In this document: positions 1 through 6,182 of the stretch, piece after piece | Layout: the number at the start of each line of letters is the position of its first letter | Numbering within the stretch: the first letter of the stretch is position 1 | Source of the DNA: Planctomycetota bacterium | GTDB taxonomy: Bacteria; Planctomycetota; SZUA-567; H5-PLA8; CALKMO01 | Reading direction: 5' to 3' | DNA length: 7,599 bases | NCBI GenBank assembly: GCA_026417845.1 | Contig: JAOACM010000205.1 | Location: 1 to 7,599 of the forward strand | The notes under the pieces: model-generated | Seen by the model: only the letters and a program-made list of their open reading frames with translations | Databases searched by the model: none | What the model was told of the DNA's origin: nothing | Translations under genes and position numbers: made by a program

Positions 1-1
1 G

Positions 2-352
2 CAGGAGTTCATCGCGGCGCCGAGCGGGATGATCGGCATGGAATCGGCCGTCGGGGTCCTGCTCGACCGCCTGGTCCGGACCGGCAGGCTGCCGCTCGGC
101 CGGATGATTGAGGCGATGAGCTGCAATCCGGCCAGGATACTGGGGCTCGACGGGGGGGCCCTGAAGCCGGGATCACGTGCCGACGTGACGATTCTGGATC
201 TCGAGCTGGAATGGACCGTAGATCCGGAGAAATTCAAATCCAGGAGCCGCAACTGCCCGTTCGCCGGGTGGAAGGTCGTCGGTGCTCCTGTGTTCACCAT
301 TGTCGGTGGCAGGATATACGAAGCTATCGGCCGTACCTGCGGCCGGGAATAG
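2..352 (+). CDS. pyrC: Dihydroorotase, C-terminal part (5' end outside window)
   Basis: Dihydroorotase is the zinc amidohydrolase that interconverts carbamoyl-aspartate and dihydroorotate, the third step of de novo pyrimidine synthesis in the cytoplasm. About 117 residues are visible, open from base 2 and ending at a TAG, against roughly 430 for the whole enzyme. The recognisable parts are the late substrate-loop motif (EFIAAPSGMIGMESAVG), the NPARILGL helix, and the closing beta-sandwich segment with SRADVTILDLE, the SRNCPFAGWKVVGAPVFTIVGG stretch (shown here only as family landmarks) and a final GGRIYE. The catalytic metal-binding residues lie upstream of the window. The close amidohydrolases allantoinase and hydantoinase are alternatives, but the NxPFxGW segment followed by G-x-P-x-x-T-I-x-G-G is most like type I PyrC. 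The gene converges on hcp across a 410-base gap. No hairpin with a T-tract follows the stop. Confidence 0.88.
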   Translation, partial: QEFIAAPSGMIGMESAVGVLLDRLVRTGRLPLGRMIEAMSCNPARILGLDGGALKPGSRADVTILDLELEWTVDPEKFKSRSRNCPFAGWKVVGAPVFTIVGGRIYEAIGRTCGRE

Positions 353-426
353 GCGGCGTCCATAGCCCGGTCGCAGGTGCCTTCGCCGGGATGCCCGCTC
401 CCTCCCTGATACTCAGGCCCGTCTGA

Positions 427-509
427 CAGCCCATCCGAAAACCTCCGGCACGCAGCTTATACGCTCAGCGCTTCCCGCCGCCCGGGGAGGAGTTTCTGGA
501 CAGGTTCTG
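427..509. repeat. Solitary copy of an ~85-base palindromic intergenic repeat
   Basis: The ends are imperfect inverted repeats of each other: the left arm CAGCCCATCCGAAAAC (427-442) matches the reverse complement of the right arm AGTTTCTGGACAGGTTCTG (491-509). The core at 462-485 agrees at 22 of 24 bases with the core of the unit at 2859-2944, more than 2 kb away. Its minus-strand neighbour is the 3' side of hcp. No transposase gene or clear target duplication was seen, so it resembles a REP- or MITE-like element. The family was recognised only by comparison within this window. Confidence 0.72.
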
Positions 510-635
510 AAAGGAGAACAGGAAGTAAGCCTGCGCGCGCCATGCCCGTCCGTCCGTCGCGTCCTATCCGACAACCACTTCCGCGGACCAACGGCGCAAC
601 CGGCTCAGGTTCCAAACAACTCCCATCCAGCAGCT

Positions 636-755
636 GTTTGCCGCGCTCACAAGTGATTGGCGCAGAGCCTGAGCGTATCCTCTTTGTTGTGGTGTCATTG
701 TCGTTCCGGTCAGACGTGGCAATACAATGGCAGCCACAACTTGAACGCGGCAAAC
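636..755. repeat. Nested inverted repeat just downstream of hcp
   Basis: A perfect 10-bp pair GTTTGCCGCG (636-645) / CGCGGCAAAC (746-755) encloses a second perfect pair GTTGTGG (686-692) / CCACAAC (734-740). Inside that is CATTG (696-700) / CAATG (725-729), then CGT/ACG (702-704 / 714-716). All are nested in the right order, so one long interrupted hairpin can form. The left side carries an extra 40-base bulge at 646-685. It begins 7 bases after the hcp stop codon in the direction of transcription, so it would form the 3' end of that message. No T-tract follows, so it is not a standard intrinsic terminator. It does not match the repeat family at 427-509. Confidence 0.5.
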
Positions 756-762
756 AAGTACC

Positions 763-2406
763 TCATCCAAGAATGGACTTCAGGTCCGCCTGCGGCGTTG
801 ATATCGGCGCGATGGCGAACTTCCCGACCAGCACGTTGAGCGCCTCTGGCGTCAGGAAGGCCGGCAGCGAAGGCCCGAGACGTATGTTTTTGACGCCCAG
901 GTAAAGGAGCGTAAGCAGTATGCAGACGGCCTTCTGTTCGTACCATGAGCAGATTATCGAAAGCGGCAGGTCGTTGACGCCGCAGTCGAAGACTTTGGCC
1001 AGCGCCAGGGCTATCTGAATAGCCGAATATGCGTCATTGCACTGGCCGATGTCCAGCAGCCGGGGGATGCCGCCGATCTCGCCGAAATCCAGCTTGTTGA
1101 AGCGGTATTTGCCGCAGGCCAGAGTCAGAATGACGCAATCCTTCGGGACGGCCTGCGCGATCTCCGTGTAGTAGTTGCGCCCGGGCTTTGCTCCGTCGCA
1201 GCCGCCGATCAGGAAGAAGCGTCTTATGGCGCCGCTCCTGACCGCCGCCACGACCTTGTCGGCGACCGAGAGAACAGCATCCCTGGCGAATCCGACCGTT
1301 ATCGTCTTTTCCGGCCCGTCAGCGGGGAATCCGGGCGCCTCCAGCGCGGCCTCGATGACCGGCGCGAAATTCCGATCCGGTATGTGCCGCACGCCGGGCC
1401 ATGCCACCAGACCGCTGGTGAATATCCTGTCTTTGTACGTGTCGCGGGGTTTCTGGATGCAGTTGGTGGTCATCAGTATCGCGCCGGGGAAGGCATCGAA
1501 CTCCTTCTGCTGGTCCTGCCATGCCCCTCCATAGTTGCCAGCCAGGTGCGCGTACTTCTTAAGGCCGGGATATCCGTGCGCCGGCAGCATCTCTCCGTGC
1601 GTGTAGACGTTCACACCCTTCCCTTCCGTCTGTTTCAGCAGTTCCTCGAGGTCCTTCAGATCGTGGCCAGATACCGCTATCGCCTTCCCTTTTACCGGCG
1701 TGATCCGGACCTTTGTCGGCCGCGGGTGGCCGTAGGCGCCGGTGTTGGCGGCGTCGAGCAGCTCCATGACGCGCAGGTTGCCCCTGCCGCAATCGAGCGC
1801 CCTGGCCAGCAGGGTGCCGACGTCGGTCGGCTCGGAGGCGAGGAAATCGAGCGTCTCGTGAAAGAACGCGTAGACCAGATCGTCCTCGCGGCCCAGTATC
1901 TGCGCGTGATCCGCATATGCCGCCGTACCCTTCAGCCCGTACAGGACCAGCTCCTGCAGGCCCGCGATGGTCGCCCCGTACTTCGCGCGCCGCTTTTCGA
2001 TGCCGGCGTCTTCTCCCTGCCGGATCAGCCCGTCCCTGTCAGCGGCGGGCCTCCATGCCGCCGGCCCGGAAAGGGCTTCCGGTTTCAGACCGGATTTGGA
2101 ACAGGCCTCCTCGTAAAGCCTCCTGGCCTTCTCCTTGAGCGAATATGCCCTGTGCAGGAGCGTCTCGATTCTGGCCGGGTCGAAATTGACGTTCGTCACC
2201 GTGGAGAACAGCGCCTCGATGACAAATATGTCTATCTCCCTGTCCTTAGCCCCTGTCTTCCTGGCCCTGTGAGCGTACATCGAAATTCCCATTGTCGCAT
2301 GCACGAGCAGGTCCTGAAGCGCGGCCGTTGCGGCGTCCTTCCCGCAGACACCCCCCGCCGTGCAACCCGTACCTCTGGCAGCCTGTTCGCACTGGTAGCA
2401 GAACAT
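763..2406 (-). CDS. hcp: Hybrid cluster protein (hydroxylamine reductase / S-nitrosylase), class I
   Basis: Hcp is a cytoplasmic Fe-S protein able to reduce hydroxylamine and NO in vitro, tied in vivo to NO detoxification and protein S-nitrosylation. The N-terminus carries C3-x2-C6-x8-C15-x5-C21, the cysteine spacing of the class I [4Fe-4S] cluster; class II enzymes such as E. coli's have wider spacing. All hybrid-cluster ligands can be placed against the Desulfovibrio enzyme: H248, E272, C316, C403, C431, C456 and E490, with K492 also in place. At 547 residues it has class I length and no truncation. The start is set by the ribosome site: AGGAGG at 2416-2421 is 9 bases from the ATG at 2406 but only 3 from the ATG at 2412. 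It is last in the minus-strand run, 550 bases beyond the RIC-like gene, so it may be read from the upstream promoter or have its own; no clear promoter is visible in the gap. Confidence 0.96.
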   Translation of the reverse strand: MFCYQCEQAARGTGCTAGGVCGKDAATAALQDLLVHATMGISMYAHRARKTGAKDREIDIFVIEALFSTVTNVNFDPARIETLLHRAYSLKEKARRLYEEACSKSGLKPEALSGPAAWRPAADRDGLIRQGEDAGIEKRRAKYGATIAGLQELVLYGLKGTAAYADHAQILGREDDLVYAFFHETLDFLASEPTDVGTLLARALDCGRGNLRVMELLDAANTGAYGHPRPTKVRITPVKGKAIAVSGHDLKDLEELLKQTEGKGVNVYTHGEMLPAHGYPGLKKYAHLAGNYGGAWQDQQKEFDAFPGAILMTTNCIQKPRDTYKDRIFTSGLVAWPGVRHIPDRNFAPVIEAALEAPGFPADGPEKTITVGFARDAVLSVADKVVAAVRSGAIRRFFLIGGCDGAKPGRNYYTEIAQAVPKDCVILTLACGKYRFNKLDFGEIGGIPRLLDIGQCNDAYSAIQIALALAKVFDCGVNDLPLSIICSWYEQKAVCILLTLLYLGVKNIRLGPSLPAFLTPEALNVLVGKFAIAPISTPQADLKSILG

Positions 2407-2415
2407 TCCCATCTT

Positions 2416-2421
2416 CCTCCT
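2416..2421 (-). promoter_or_regulatory. hcp ribosome binding site deciding the start
   Basis: The minus strand reads AGGAGG followed by AAGATGGGAATG. The spacing of 9 bases favours the ATG at 2406 (protein beginning MFCYQC) over the in-frame ATG at 2412, and rules out starts further upstream such as 2487, whose translation has no family resemblance. Confidence 0.8.
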
Positions 2422-2612
2422 CCCTTCCGGAAACATCTCCGCCTTCGCCTTCCCAATTCCCGCCCGCCGCGGCGCCTCGCGGTGCACCCCGGGCGGCGGA
2501 CGGCGGATCCGCGCGCGGCCCCGGCGATACCTGCATCGGTCGTCCCGTCACCCTGTCATTGCGCCGGCAGGGCGCGGACTGGCCAGCCCGTCCGCTTGGA
2601 TCCTGCGGGCAA
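2422..2612 (-). other. Very GC-rich leader upstream of hcp
   Basis: This stretch lies between the hcp ribosome site and the repeat array and shows no gene. It is strikingly GC-rich and self-complementary. GCGGAC (2574-2579) pairs with GTCCGC (2590-2595), GCGCC (2561-2565) pairs with GGCGC (2571-2575), and C-rich 2459-2470 can pair with G-rich 2491-2505. It would make a strongly folded 5' leader on an hcp message, but no known riboswitch or leader peptide was recognised. Confidence 0.4.
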
Positions 2613-2944
2613 GAGCCTGTCCGGGAACCTTCCTGATGGCCAAGGCTTCCGAAACGCATCACCAGACCCATTTTTTAGGTTCGTGACAGTCTTTAATACC
2701 CCATCCATTCCCCTACGCCCTGGTTCCCGCAACGTCCCGCCAAGTCCGGCCGGAAGTTTCTGGATCGGCCCCGAGAGCCTATCCAAAAATTCCAGCGACG
2801 GCCGAGGTTGCCGCAGTGAGCCGCCAGATACGTCCCGAGGTTTTTGGAAAGGCTCTAGGAACCTGCCCGAACACCTCCAGCGCGCAGTTTTTATGGCGCT
2901 CAGCGTTCCCCGCCGCCCGGCAGGAGGTTTCTGGGTGGGATCTG
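2613..2944. repeat. Tandem array of about four palindromic ~70-90 base units
   Basis: Units start near 2613, 2699, 2775 and 2859. Each tends to open with a version of GAGCCTATCCAAAAACCTCC and close with its reverse complement. The unit at 2775-2857 is clearest: GAGCCTATCCAAAAATTCC on the left and GAGGTTTTTGGAAAGGCTCT on the right. The unit at 2859-2944 shares a 22-of-24 core with the lone copy at 427-509. The first two units are the most decayed, and the boundary between them (an AT-rich stretch 2671-2697) is uncertain. The array fills the gap between the RIC-like gene and hcp, so it would be transcribed in any readthrough message and could fold into several hairpins. No transposase is linked. 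Confidence 0.68.
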
Positions 2945-2956
2945 AATGGCAAAAGA

Positions 2957-3616
2957 TCATCCGATCCCAAGCCTCTTTTCCAATTCCAGCGCCATGGGAA
3001 ACAGGTCCTCGTTTTCCAGTCGGACGTGCTCCTCCAACTCCTCCTCCAGCTCGCGGAACTTCATTATGAATCTGCATATCGCCTCCGGGTCAGCGGGCGA
3101 CGGCCTGTAGACTCCCACGAGCTTCCTGAGGCCGGCCAGATTTTCGCCGGTATCCTCGTGTTCTTTCCACCTTTCGCTTATCGGGTACCTGACCGATCCG
3201 CAGAACAGATGCGGTCTGGGGCCCTTGCCTTTCGCGAAGGCGTCGAGCTCGCGGAAATACGGGAACAGCGCCGTTTCCTCCTCGAACAGGTGCCGCTCGA
3301 TTTCGGCCGCGAAAGCCTCCAGTTTCCGCCTGAGTTCCGCGACGTTACCGCACTGGAGAGGTCCGGAGTTATCCATGGCCTCGGCGACGAGAGCCTCCAC
3401 CTCGGCAAGCAATCTCCGCGTCGCCCAGTGGTGCCGGCTTTCGACGAAATCGGTCAGTTCCGCCAGCGTCGCGCCGGGCAGGCCGCGGACGTCGCCGCCG
3501 GCGGCGGCCGCCTCCGGTTCGCGGCGCTCCTCTCCGGCAGCCTCACGCTGAAACTTCTCCGCGCGGCCGCCGTCCGCACGCCCTTTCGCGATCATGTCCC
3601 TGTACGCGAAGCTCAT
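2957..3616 (-). CDS. Hemerythrin-like di-iron protein, RIC/YtfE/ScdA type, without the ScdA_N domain
   Basis: RIC (repair of iron centres) proteins restore Fe-S clusters damaged by NO or oxidants, using a di-iron site in a four-helix bundle. The 219-residue product carries all six expected ligands in order: H62 (in RHHW), H109 and E113 (in HLFEEE), H153 (in KEHED), H197 and E201 (in EHVRLENEDLFP). These match YtfE H84, H129, E133, H160, H204 and E208. The SVRYPI segment before H153 is also typical of the family. What is missing is the N-terminal ScdA_N (DUF542) domain with its Cys-Cys pair. Residues 1-48 are instead a charged, alanine-rich stretch without cysteine. GGAGGGGG about 4-12 bases upstream supports the ATG at 3616. 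It lies 129 bases after the cupin gene. A general hemerythrin-domain role in NO or O2 binding is the alternative. Confidence 0.85.
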   Translation of the reverse strand: MSFAYRDMIAKGRADGGRAEKFQREAAGEERREPEAAAAGGDVRGLPGATLAELTDFVESRHHWATRRLLAEVEALVAEAMDNSGPLQCGNVAELRRKLEAFAAEIERHLFEEETALFPYFRELDAFAKGKGPRPHLFCGSVRYPISERWKEHEDTGENLAGLRKLVGVYRPSPADPEAICRFIMKFRELEEELEEHVRLENEDLFPMALELEKRLGIG

Positions 3617-3745
3617 TTTCCCCCTCCCACGCCAGACCAGTCAGATGTTCCACCGGTGAGGACACATTACGGAGCGCCATTCATACAGATAGGGTTGCAT
3701 GCCGGCGCGTCCGGCCGTTCCCGCGGCGGCCATCCCCGGCCGACG

Positions 3746-4135
3746 TCAGTGTTTTTCCCGCCTCTTCCGATCCTTTCCCGCCGCCCCGGCGCGAAGCATC
3801 GTAAGCAGCATTTTGAAGCGCCCGGCCGCCCGGACGGCATGCGGTACGTTCGCCGGCATGACGACGAGGCTTCCGGCCGGAGCCCGCATCTTTTCGCCGC
3901 CTATCGTAAGCTCGGCCTCTCCGTCAACGATATGGACAATGGCGTCGAAAGGCGCTGAGTGTTCGCTGAGCCCCTGCCCCGCGTCGAACGAAAATGCCGT
4001 TATGGTCCCGCCTCCGTTCTCCGCTATGGTGCGGCTTACGATCGCGCCGTTCGCGTAAGGGATCAGGTCCGCCACGTGAACAGCCTTCGCCGGCGAAACC
4101 TTTTCTGCGCCATCCTCTGCCGTCCTCTTCCGCAT
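3746..4135 (-). CDS. Small single-domain cupin protein
   Basis: The 129-residue product is a single cupin barrel of unknown substrate. Cupin motif 1 is seen as EHSAPFD...DGEAELTIGG (residues 58-80) and motif 2 as PAGSLVVMPANVPHAV (86-101). Of the usual metal ligands, H59 and H99 are present, but the second histidine of H-x-H is Ala61 and the expected glutamate position is Asp64, so metal binding may be weak or altered. A basic tail (KDRKRREKH) ends the protein. The ATG at 4135 has GGAGG at 4146-4150, 10 bases upstream. It sits 63 bases after the HD gene and 129 bases before the RIC-like gene, all on the minus strand, which suggests co-transcription. Cupins of this type occur near redox and stress genes, but no reaction can be named from the sequence. 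Confidence 0.85.
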   Translation of the reverse strand: MRKRTAEDGAEKVSPAKAVHVADLIPYANGAIVSRTIAENGGGTITAFSFDAGQGLSEHSAPFDAIVHIVDGEAELTIGGEKMRAPAGSLVVMPANVPHAVRAAGRFKMLLTMLRAGAAGKDRKRREKH

Positions 4136-4198
4136 TACGTTTCCCCCTCCTGCCGGCCGGATCCCCCCTCAGGGAAAGACTGCCGGGCGGCCTCACAT

Positions 4199-4975
4199 TC
4201 AACCGGCCCGCACTCCCCTTGCTGCAAGCAACGTCCGCGCTATCTCGCGCCCCGTCCCCGTCTTGAACGTTTCTCCGATCGCCGCCTCAGCCTCTTCCAG
4301 AGCCTTCCCGCCGACAAGTCCCTCCAGATTCGCAAGCATGTTCGCGTCCCAGACGATCTTGAACTCCGGCGTTTCCCCGTACCTCGCGGAATGATGGCTC
4401 CCCACTATCCGGCAGATTCCGACTATCGAGGGTCCATCAACGTTCAGCTTCTCGAGTATCCGTCGCGCGATGGGAGGTCCCTCCTCTTCATGAAACTCCG
4501 AAGCCGACGAACCGTGTTTTCTCTCCGCCTCTTTTATCCCGATGTCGTGCAGCAGGGCCGCGGCCAGGACAATGCGGGGATTGCCCCGTTCGCTCCTGAG
4601 GATATCCCTTGCGCGATCGTAGACGGCCAGCGCATGAGCTATACGCCGCGTATCGTCTCCGAATTCCGCCCTGACCTCTTCAATTATCCGCTCCGCCAGC
4701 GGGACATCACCGGCGACCCAGCCCGCGCCTCCGGGAATCGCCGCGACCGCATCCTGATCGTAGCCCAGGCATTCCCTGGCGTGCTGGCACCACCTGGCGC
4801 AGCCGAGGTTCATCTTCGGATTGGCGAGGCGCGTTCCGCACGAGGGGCAGTGGCGATAAATATCGTCCCTGAACATCTCGACCATGTTGCCGCACGACGG
4901 GCACGGCACGTCGAAAATGTCCGACGGTTTCCAGAATTGCATGTTCTGCCCCGGGCATTGCCTGAACATCGCCAT
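4199..4975 (-). CDS. HD-domain phosphohydrolase with N-terminal zinc ribbon
   Basis: The 258-residue protein joins a cysteine-rich N-terminus to an HD hydrolase domain. C25-x2-C28 and C43-x2-C46 (both CPSCG) form a zinc ribbon. C59, C63 and C69 follow and could bind a further metal. The HD metal site is complete: H114, H143-D144 in LLHDIG, H194-H195 in GSHHS, and D210 in WDANM. HD proteins of this kind usually hydrolyse phosphate esters or nucleotides; the substrate here is unknown. Two starts are possible. The ATG at 4975 has GGAG 10 bases upstream, and the ATG two codons later (4969) has AAAGGA at better spacing. The first is used here. The opening MFRQCPGQNMQFWKP motif belongs to the protein in either case. 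It lies between the Fe-S protein and the cupin on the same strand. Confidence 0.86.
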   Translation of the reverse strand: MAMFRQCPGQNMQFWKPSDIFDVPCPSCGNMVEMFRDDIYRHCPSCGTRLANPKMNLGCARWCQHARECLGYDQDAVAAIPGGAGWVAGDVPLAERIIEEVRAEFGDDTRRIAHALAVYDRARDILRSERGNPRIVLAAALLHDIGIKEAERKHGSSASEFHEEEGPPIARRILEKLNVDGPSIVGICRIVGSHHSARYGETPEFKIVWDANMLANLEGLVGGKALEEAEAAIGETFKTGTGREIARTLLAARGVRAG

Positions 4976-5062
4976 TTCCTTTCAACTCCGGCATCTGCAT
5001 TGCCAGCTATCCGCCTCCAGCCGCCCCTGCGTCCCCGGTTTCACGGTGCGCGATGCGGAAGC

Positions 5063-5091
5063 GCCCGCCGGAAAGACGCACATTGGCGGGC
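5063..5091. other. GC hairpin in the Fe-S / HD gene gap
   Basis: GCCCGCC (5063-5069) and GGCGGGC (5085-5091) form a perfect 7-bp stem with a 15-base loop. It has no T-tract on either strand, so it is unlikely to be an intrinsic terminator. It could stabilise a processed message end or partly attenuate readthrough from the Fe-S gene into the HD gene; that is inference. Confidence 0.45.
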
Positions 5092-5093
5092 TC

Positions 5094-5204
5094 TTACGCC
5101 GGAAAACCTGCAGCCTCCCGACGGCATCCGCTTCCTATTTCCCAAGGTGCCGGACTGGCCTGCCCCATCCACGTACGATGGGAGTCGCCCCTGCCGGCCG
5201 TCAT
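5094..5204 (-). CDS. Possible 36-residue small ORF coupled to the Fe-S gene
   Basis: The ATG at 5204 overlaps the stop of the Fe-S gene as ATGA. A full AGGAGG (5215-5220) stands 10 bases upstream, inside the end of that gene. Both are hallmarks of translational coupling. The product begins MTAGRGDSHRTWMGQAS, ends GCRREAAGFPA, and resembles no family known to me. It has no membrane segment and one cysteine. The ORF ends at the GC hairpin described at 5063-5091, still 118 bases short of the HD start. It may instead be a chance ORF whose ribosome site is coincidental, since the Fe-S protein's last codons could encode that sequence anyway. Confidence is low because the composition is not clearly coding. 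Confidence 0.28.
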   Translation of the reverse strand: MTAGRGDSHRTWMGQASPAPWEIGSGCRREAAGFPA

Positions 5205-6106
5205 CCTCTGGAAACCTCCTGTACGCCGCCCCTGATGCCGACCCGTACGAGCGTAAGCGGGATGTCTTTGCCGGAATCCCTGAGCGCCGTCCGCACCAGG
5301 TGGACCAGAGCGAAACAGCACGGCACCTCCATGTGCGCCACCTCGACCGCACGGATGCCGTTGCGCCTGAATATCCCGGTCAGCTTTTCGAGATAGGCGT
5401 CCGTGTCGTCGAGCTTCGGGCAGCCGATGATCAGCGTTCGGCCGTCCAGCAGGCGGCTGTGGAAGTCCGCCAGCGCGAAAGGCACGCAATCGGCCGATAT
5501 CAGAAGCGTCGCCCCGTCGTACTGCGGGGCGGATATCGGCGCAAGATGCAGCTGGAGCGGCCAGTTGCGGAGCGCGGAGGGGCGCGGCGTGCCGTCGCCA
5601 TCCGCTTTCACCGGATCCGGTCCGGTCATGCCGGATCCCGATCCGGCGGGCCGGGGCTGGGATGGCGCGCCAGCTCCGGCCCCGAAGAAGCGCGACATGC
5701 TTCCGGGACACGCGCAGGGCGCATCGCCGGTCTTCTTCTGGCGCGCTCCAGTATCGGACGATCCGTACGCCTCCGCCACGGCTCCGCCTCGCGCGGCTTC
5801 ATGGTCGGCGCTTCCGTGGGTCCCGCCATGACCGGAACTGCGCACCGCGCCGGAGAGTTTCCTCCCGATCCGCTCAAGATGCGCTTCGACTGCCTTCGGA
5901 TCGAACGGCTCTGCCTCGCGTTCCTCGACGGTTATCGCCCCGCGCGGACATTCGCCTATGCACGCACCCAGGCCGTCGCAATACGTCTCGCTGACCAGTC
6001 GCGCCTTCCCGTCTGTTATCCTGATCGCGCCTTCCGCGCATGCAGACGCGCATAAGCCGCAACCGTCGCATTTTTCTTCGTCTATCCGTACGATTTTCCG
6101 CCTCAT
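5201..6106 (-). CDS. Ferredoxin-like protein with two Fe-S motifs and a conserved C-terminal domain
   Basis: The 301-residue protein opens with a ferredoxin domain. Motif one is C13-x2-C16-x2-C19-x3-C23. Motif two is C43-x5-C49-x3-C53 (CDGLGACIGEC), where the usual second cysteine is Leu46. A glycine- and histidine-containing low-complexity linker follows (about 85-178), with a CACPGS motif at 131-136. The C-terminal domain (180-293) runs from LRNWPLQLHL through ADCVPFA, GCPKLDD (C229) and EVPCC (C263-C264). I recall this arrangement in ferredoxin-type proteins of anaerobic bacteria and archaea, often next to redox regulators; its reaction is not established. The start at 6106 is chosen because AGGGGG (6115-6120) lies 8 bases upstream and the protein then begins at the ferredoxin fold. 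The longer frame from 6289 would run into the regulator gene. It follows the Rrf2 gene by 76 bases and probably moves electrons for this cluster. Confidence 0.88.
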   Translation of the reverse strand: MRRKIVRIDEEKCDGCGLCASACAEGAIRITDGKARLVSETYCDGLGACIGECPRGAITVEEREAEPFDPKAVEAHLERIGRKLSGAVRSSGHGGTHGSADHEAARGGAVAEAYGSSDTGARQKKTGDAPCACPGSMSRFFGAGAGAPSQPRPAGSGSGMTGPDPVKADGDGTPRPSALRNWPLQLHLAPISAPQYDGATLLISADCVPFALADFHSRLLDGRTLIIGCPKLDDTDAYLEKLTGIFRRNGIRAVEVAHMEVPCCFALVHLVRTALRDSGKDIPLTLVRVGIRGGVQEVSRG

Positions 6107-6182
6107 CTCGGATCCCCCCTTGCCCCTCGCGGCTCTTCCGTCTTCTGGCCGCCACCGCACTCGCGGATCACGCCTTACCCAA

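Larger units (their letters stand above)
353..762. other. Convergent intergenic region pyrC / hcp
   Basis: This 410-base gap lies between two converging genes and holds no credible gene. The open frames seen here on either strand lack ribosome sites and recognisable domains. It contains one copy of the window's palindromic repeat (about 427-509) and a separate nested inverted repeat (636-755). A CCCGG/CCGGG pair at 366-370 and 386-390 could form a small hairpin after pyrC but has no T-tract. Neither gene has an obvious intrinsic terminator, so the inverted repeats may be where transcription from the two sides ends. That last point is inference. Confidence 0.6.

Noticed and set aside
366..390. 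CCCGG/CCGGG hairpin after pyrC
   Set aside because: The stem is short, the loop is long and there is no T-tract.
2613..2944. CRISPR array
   Set aside because: Units are palindromic, diverged and adjoin without unique spacers; no cas gene is nearby.
1384..3069. 561-residue open frame on the + strand
   Set aside because: It is antisense to hcp, then runs through the repeat array and the RIC-like gene end, with arginine/proline-rich nonsense and no ribosome site.
2556..3077. Minus-strand frame reading through the repeat array with recurring x-P-x-Q-K-P-like segments
   Set aside because: The similarity between segments follows from the DNA repeat. The changes do not favour third codon positions, the frame overlaps the RIC-like gene, and the palindromic ends explain the pattern better than coding.
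4159..4169. Shared GGATCCCCCCT at 4159-4169 and 6110-6120
   Set aside because: It is an 11-base match made mostly of a purine-rich ribosome-site stretch. It is too short and low in complexity to call a repeat.
3959..6055. 698-residue open frame on the + strand
   Set aside because: It is antisense to the cupin, HD and Fe-S genes, all of which have clear family motifs on the minus strand. It has no recognisable domain and is the kind of long antisense frame expected in GC-rich DNA.
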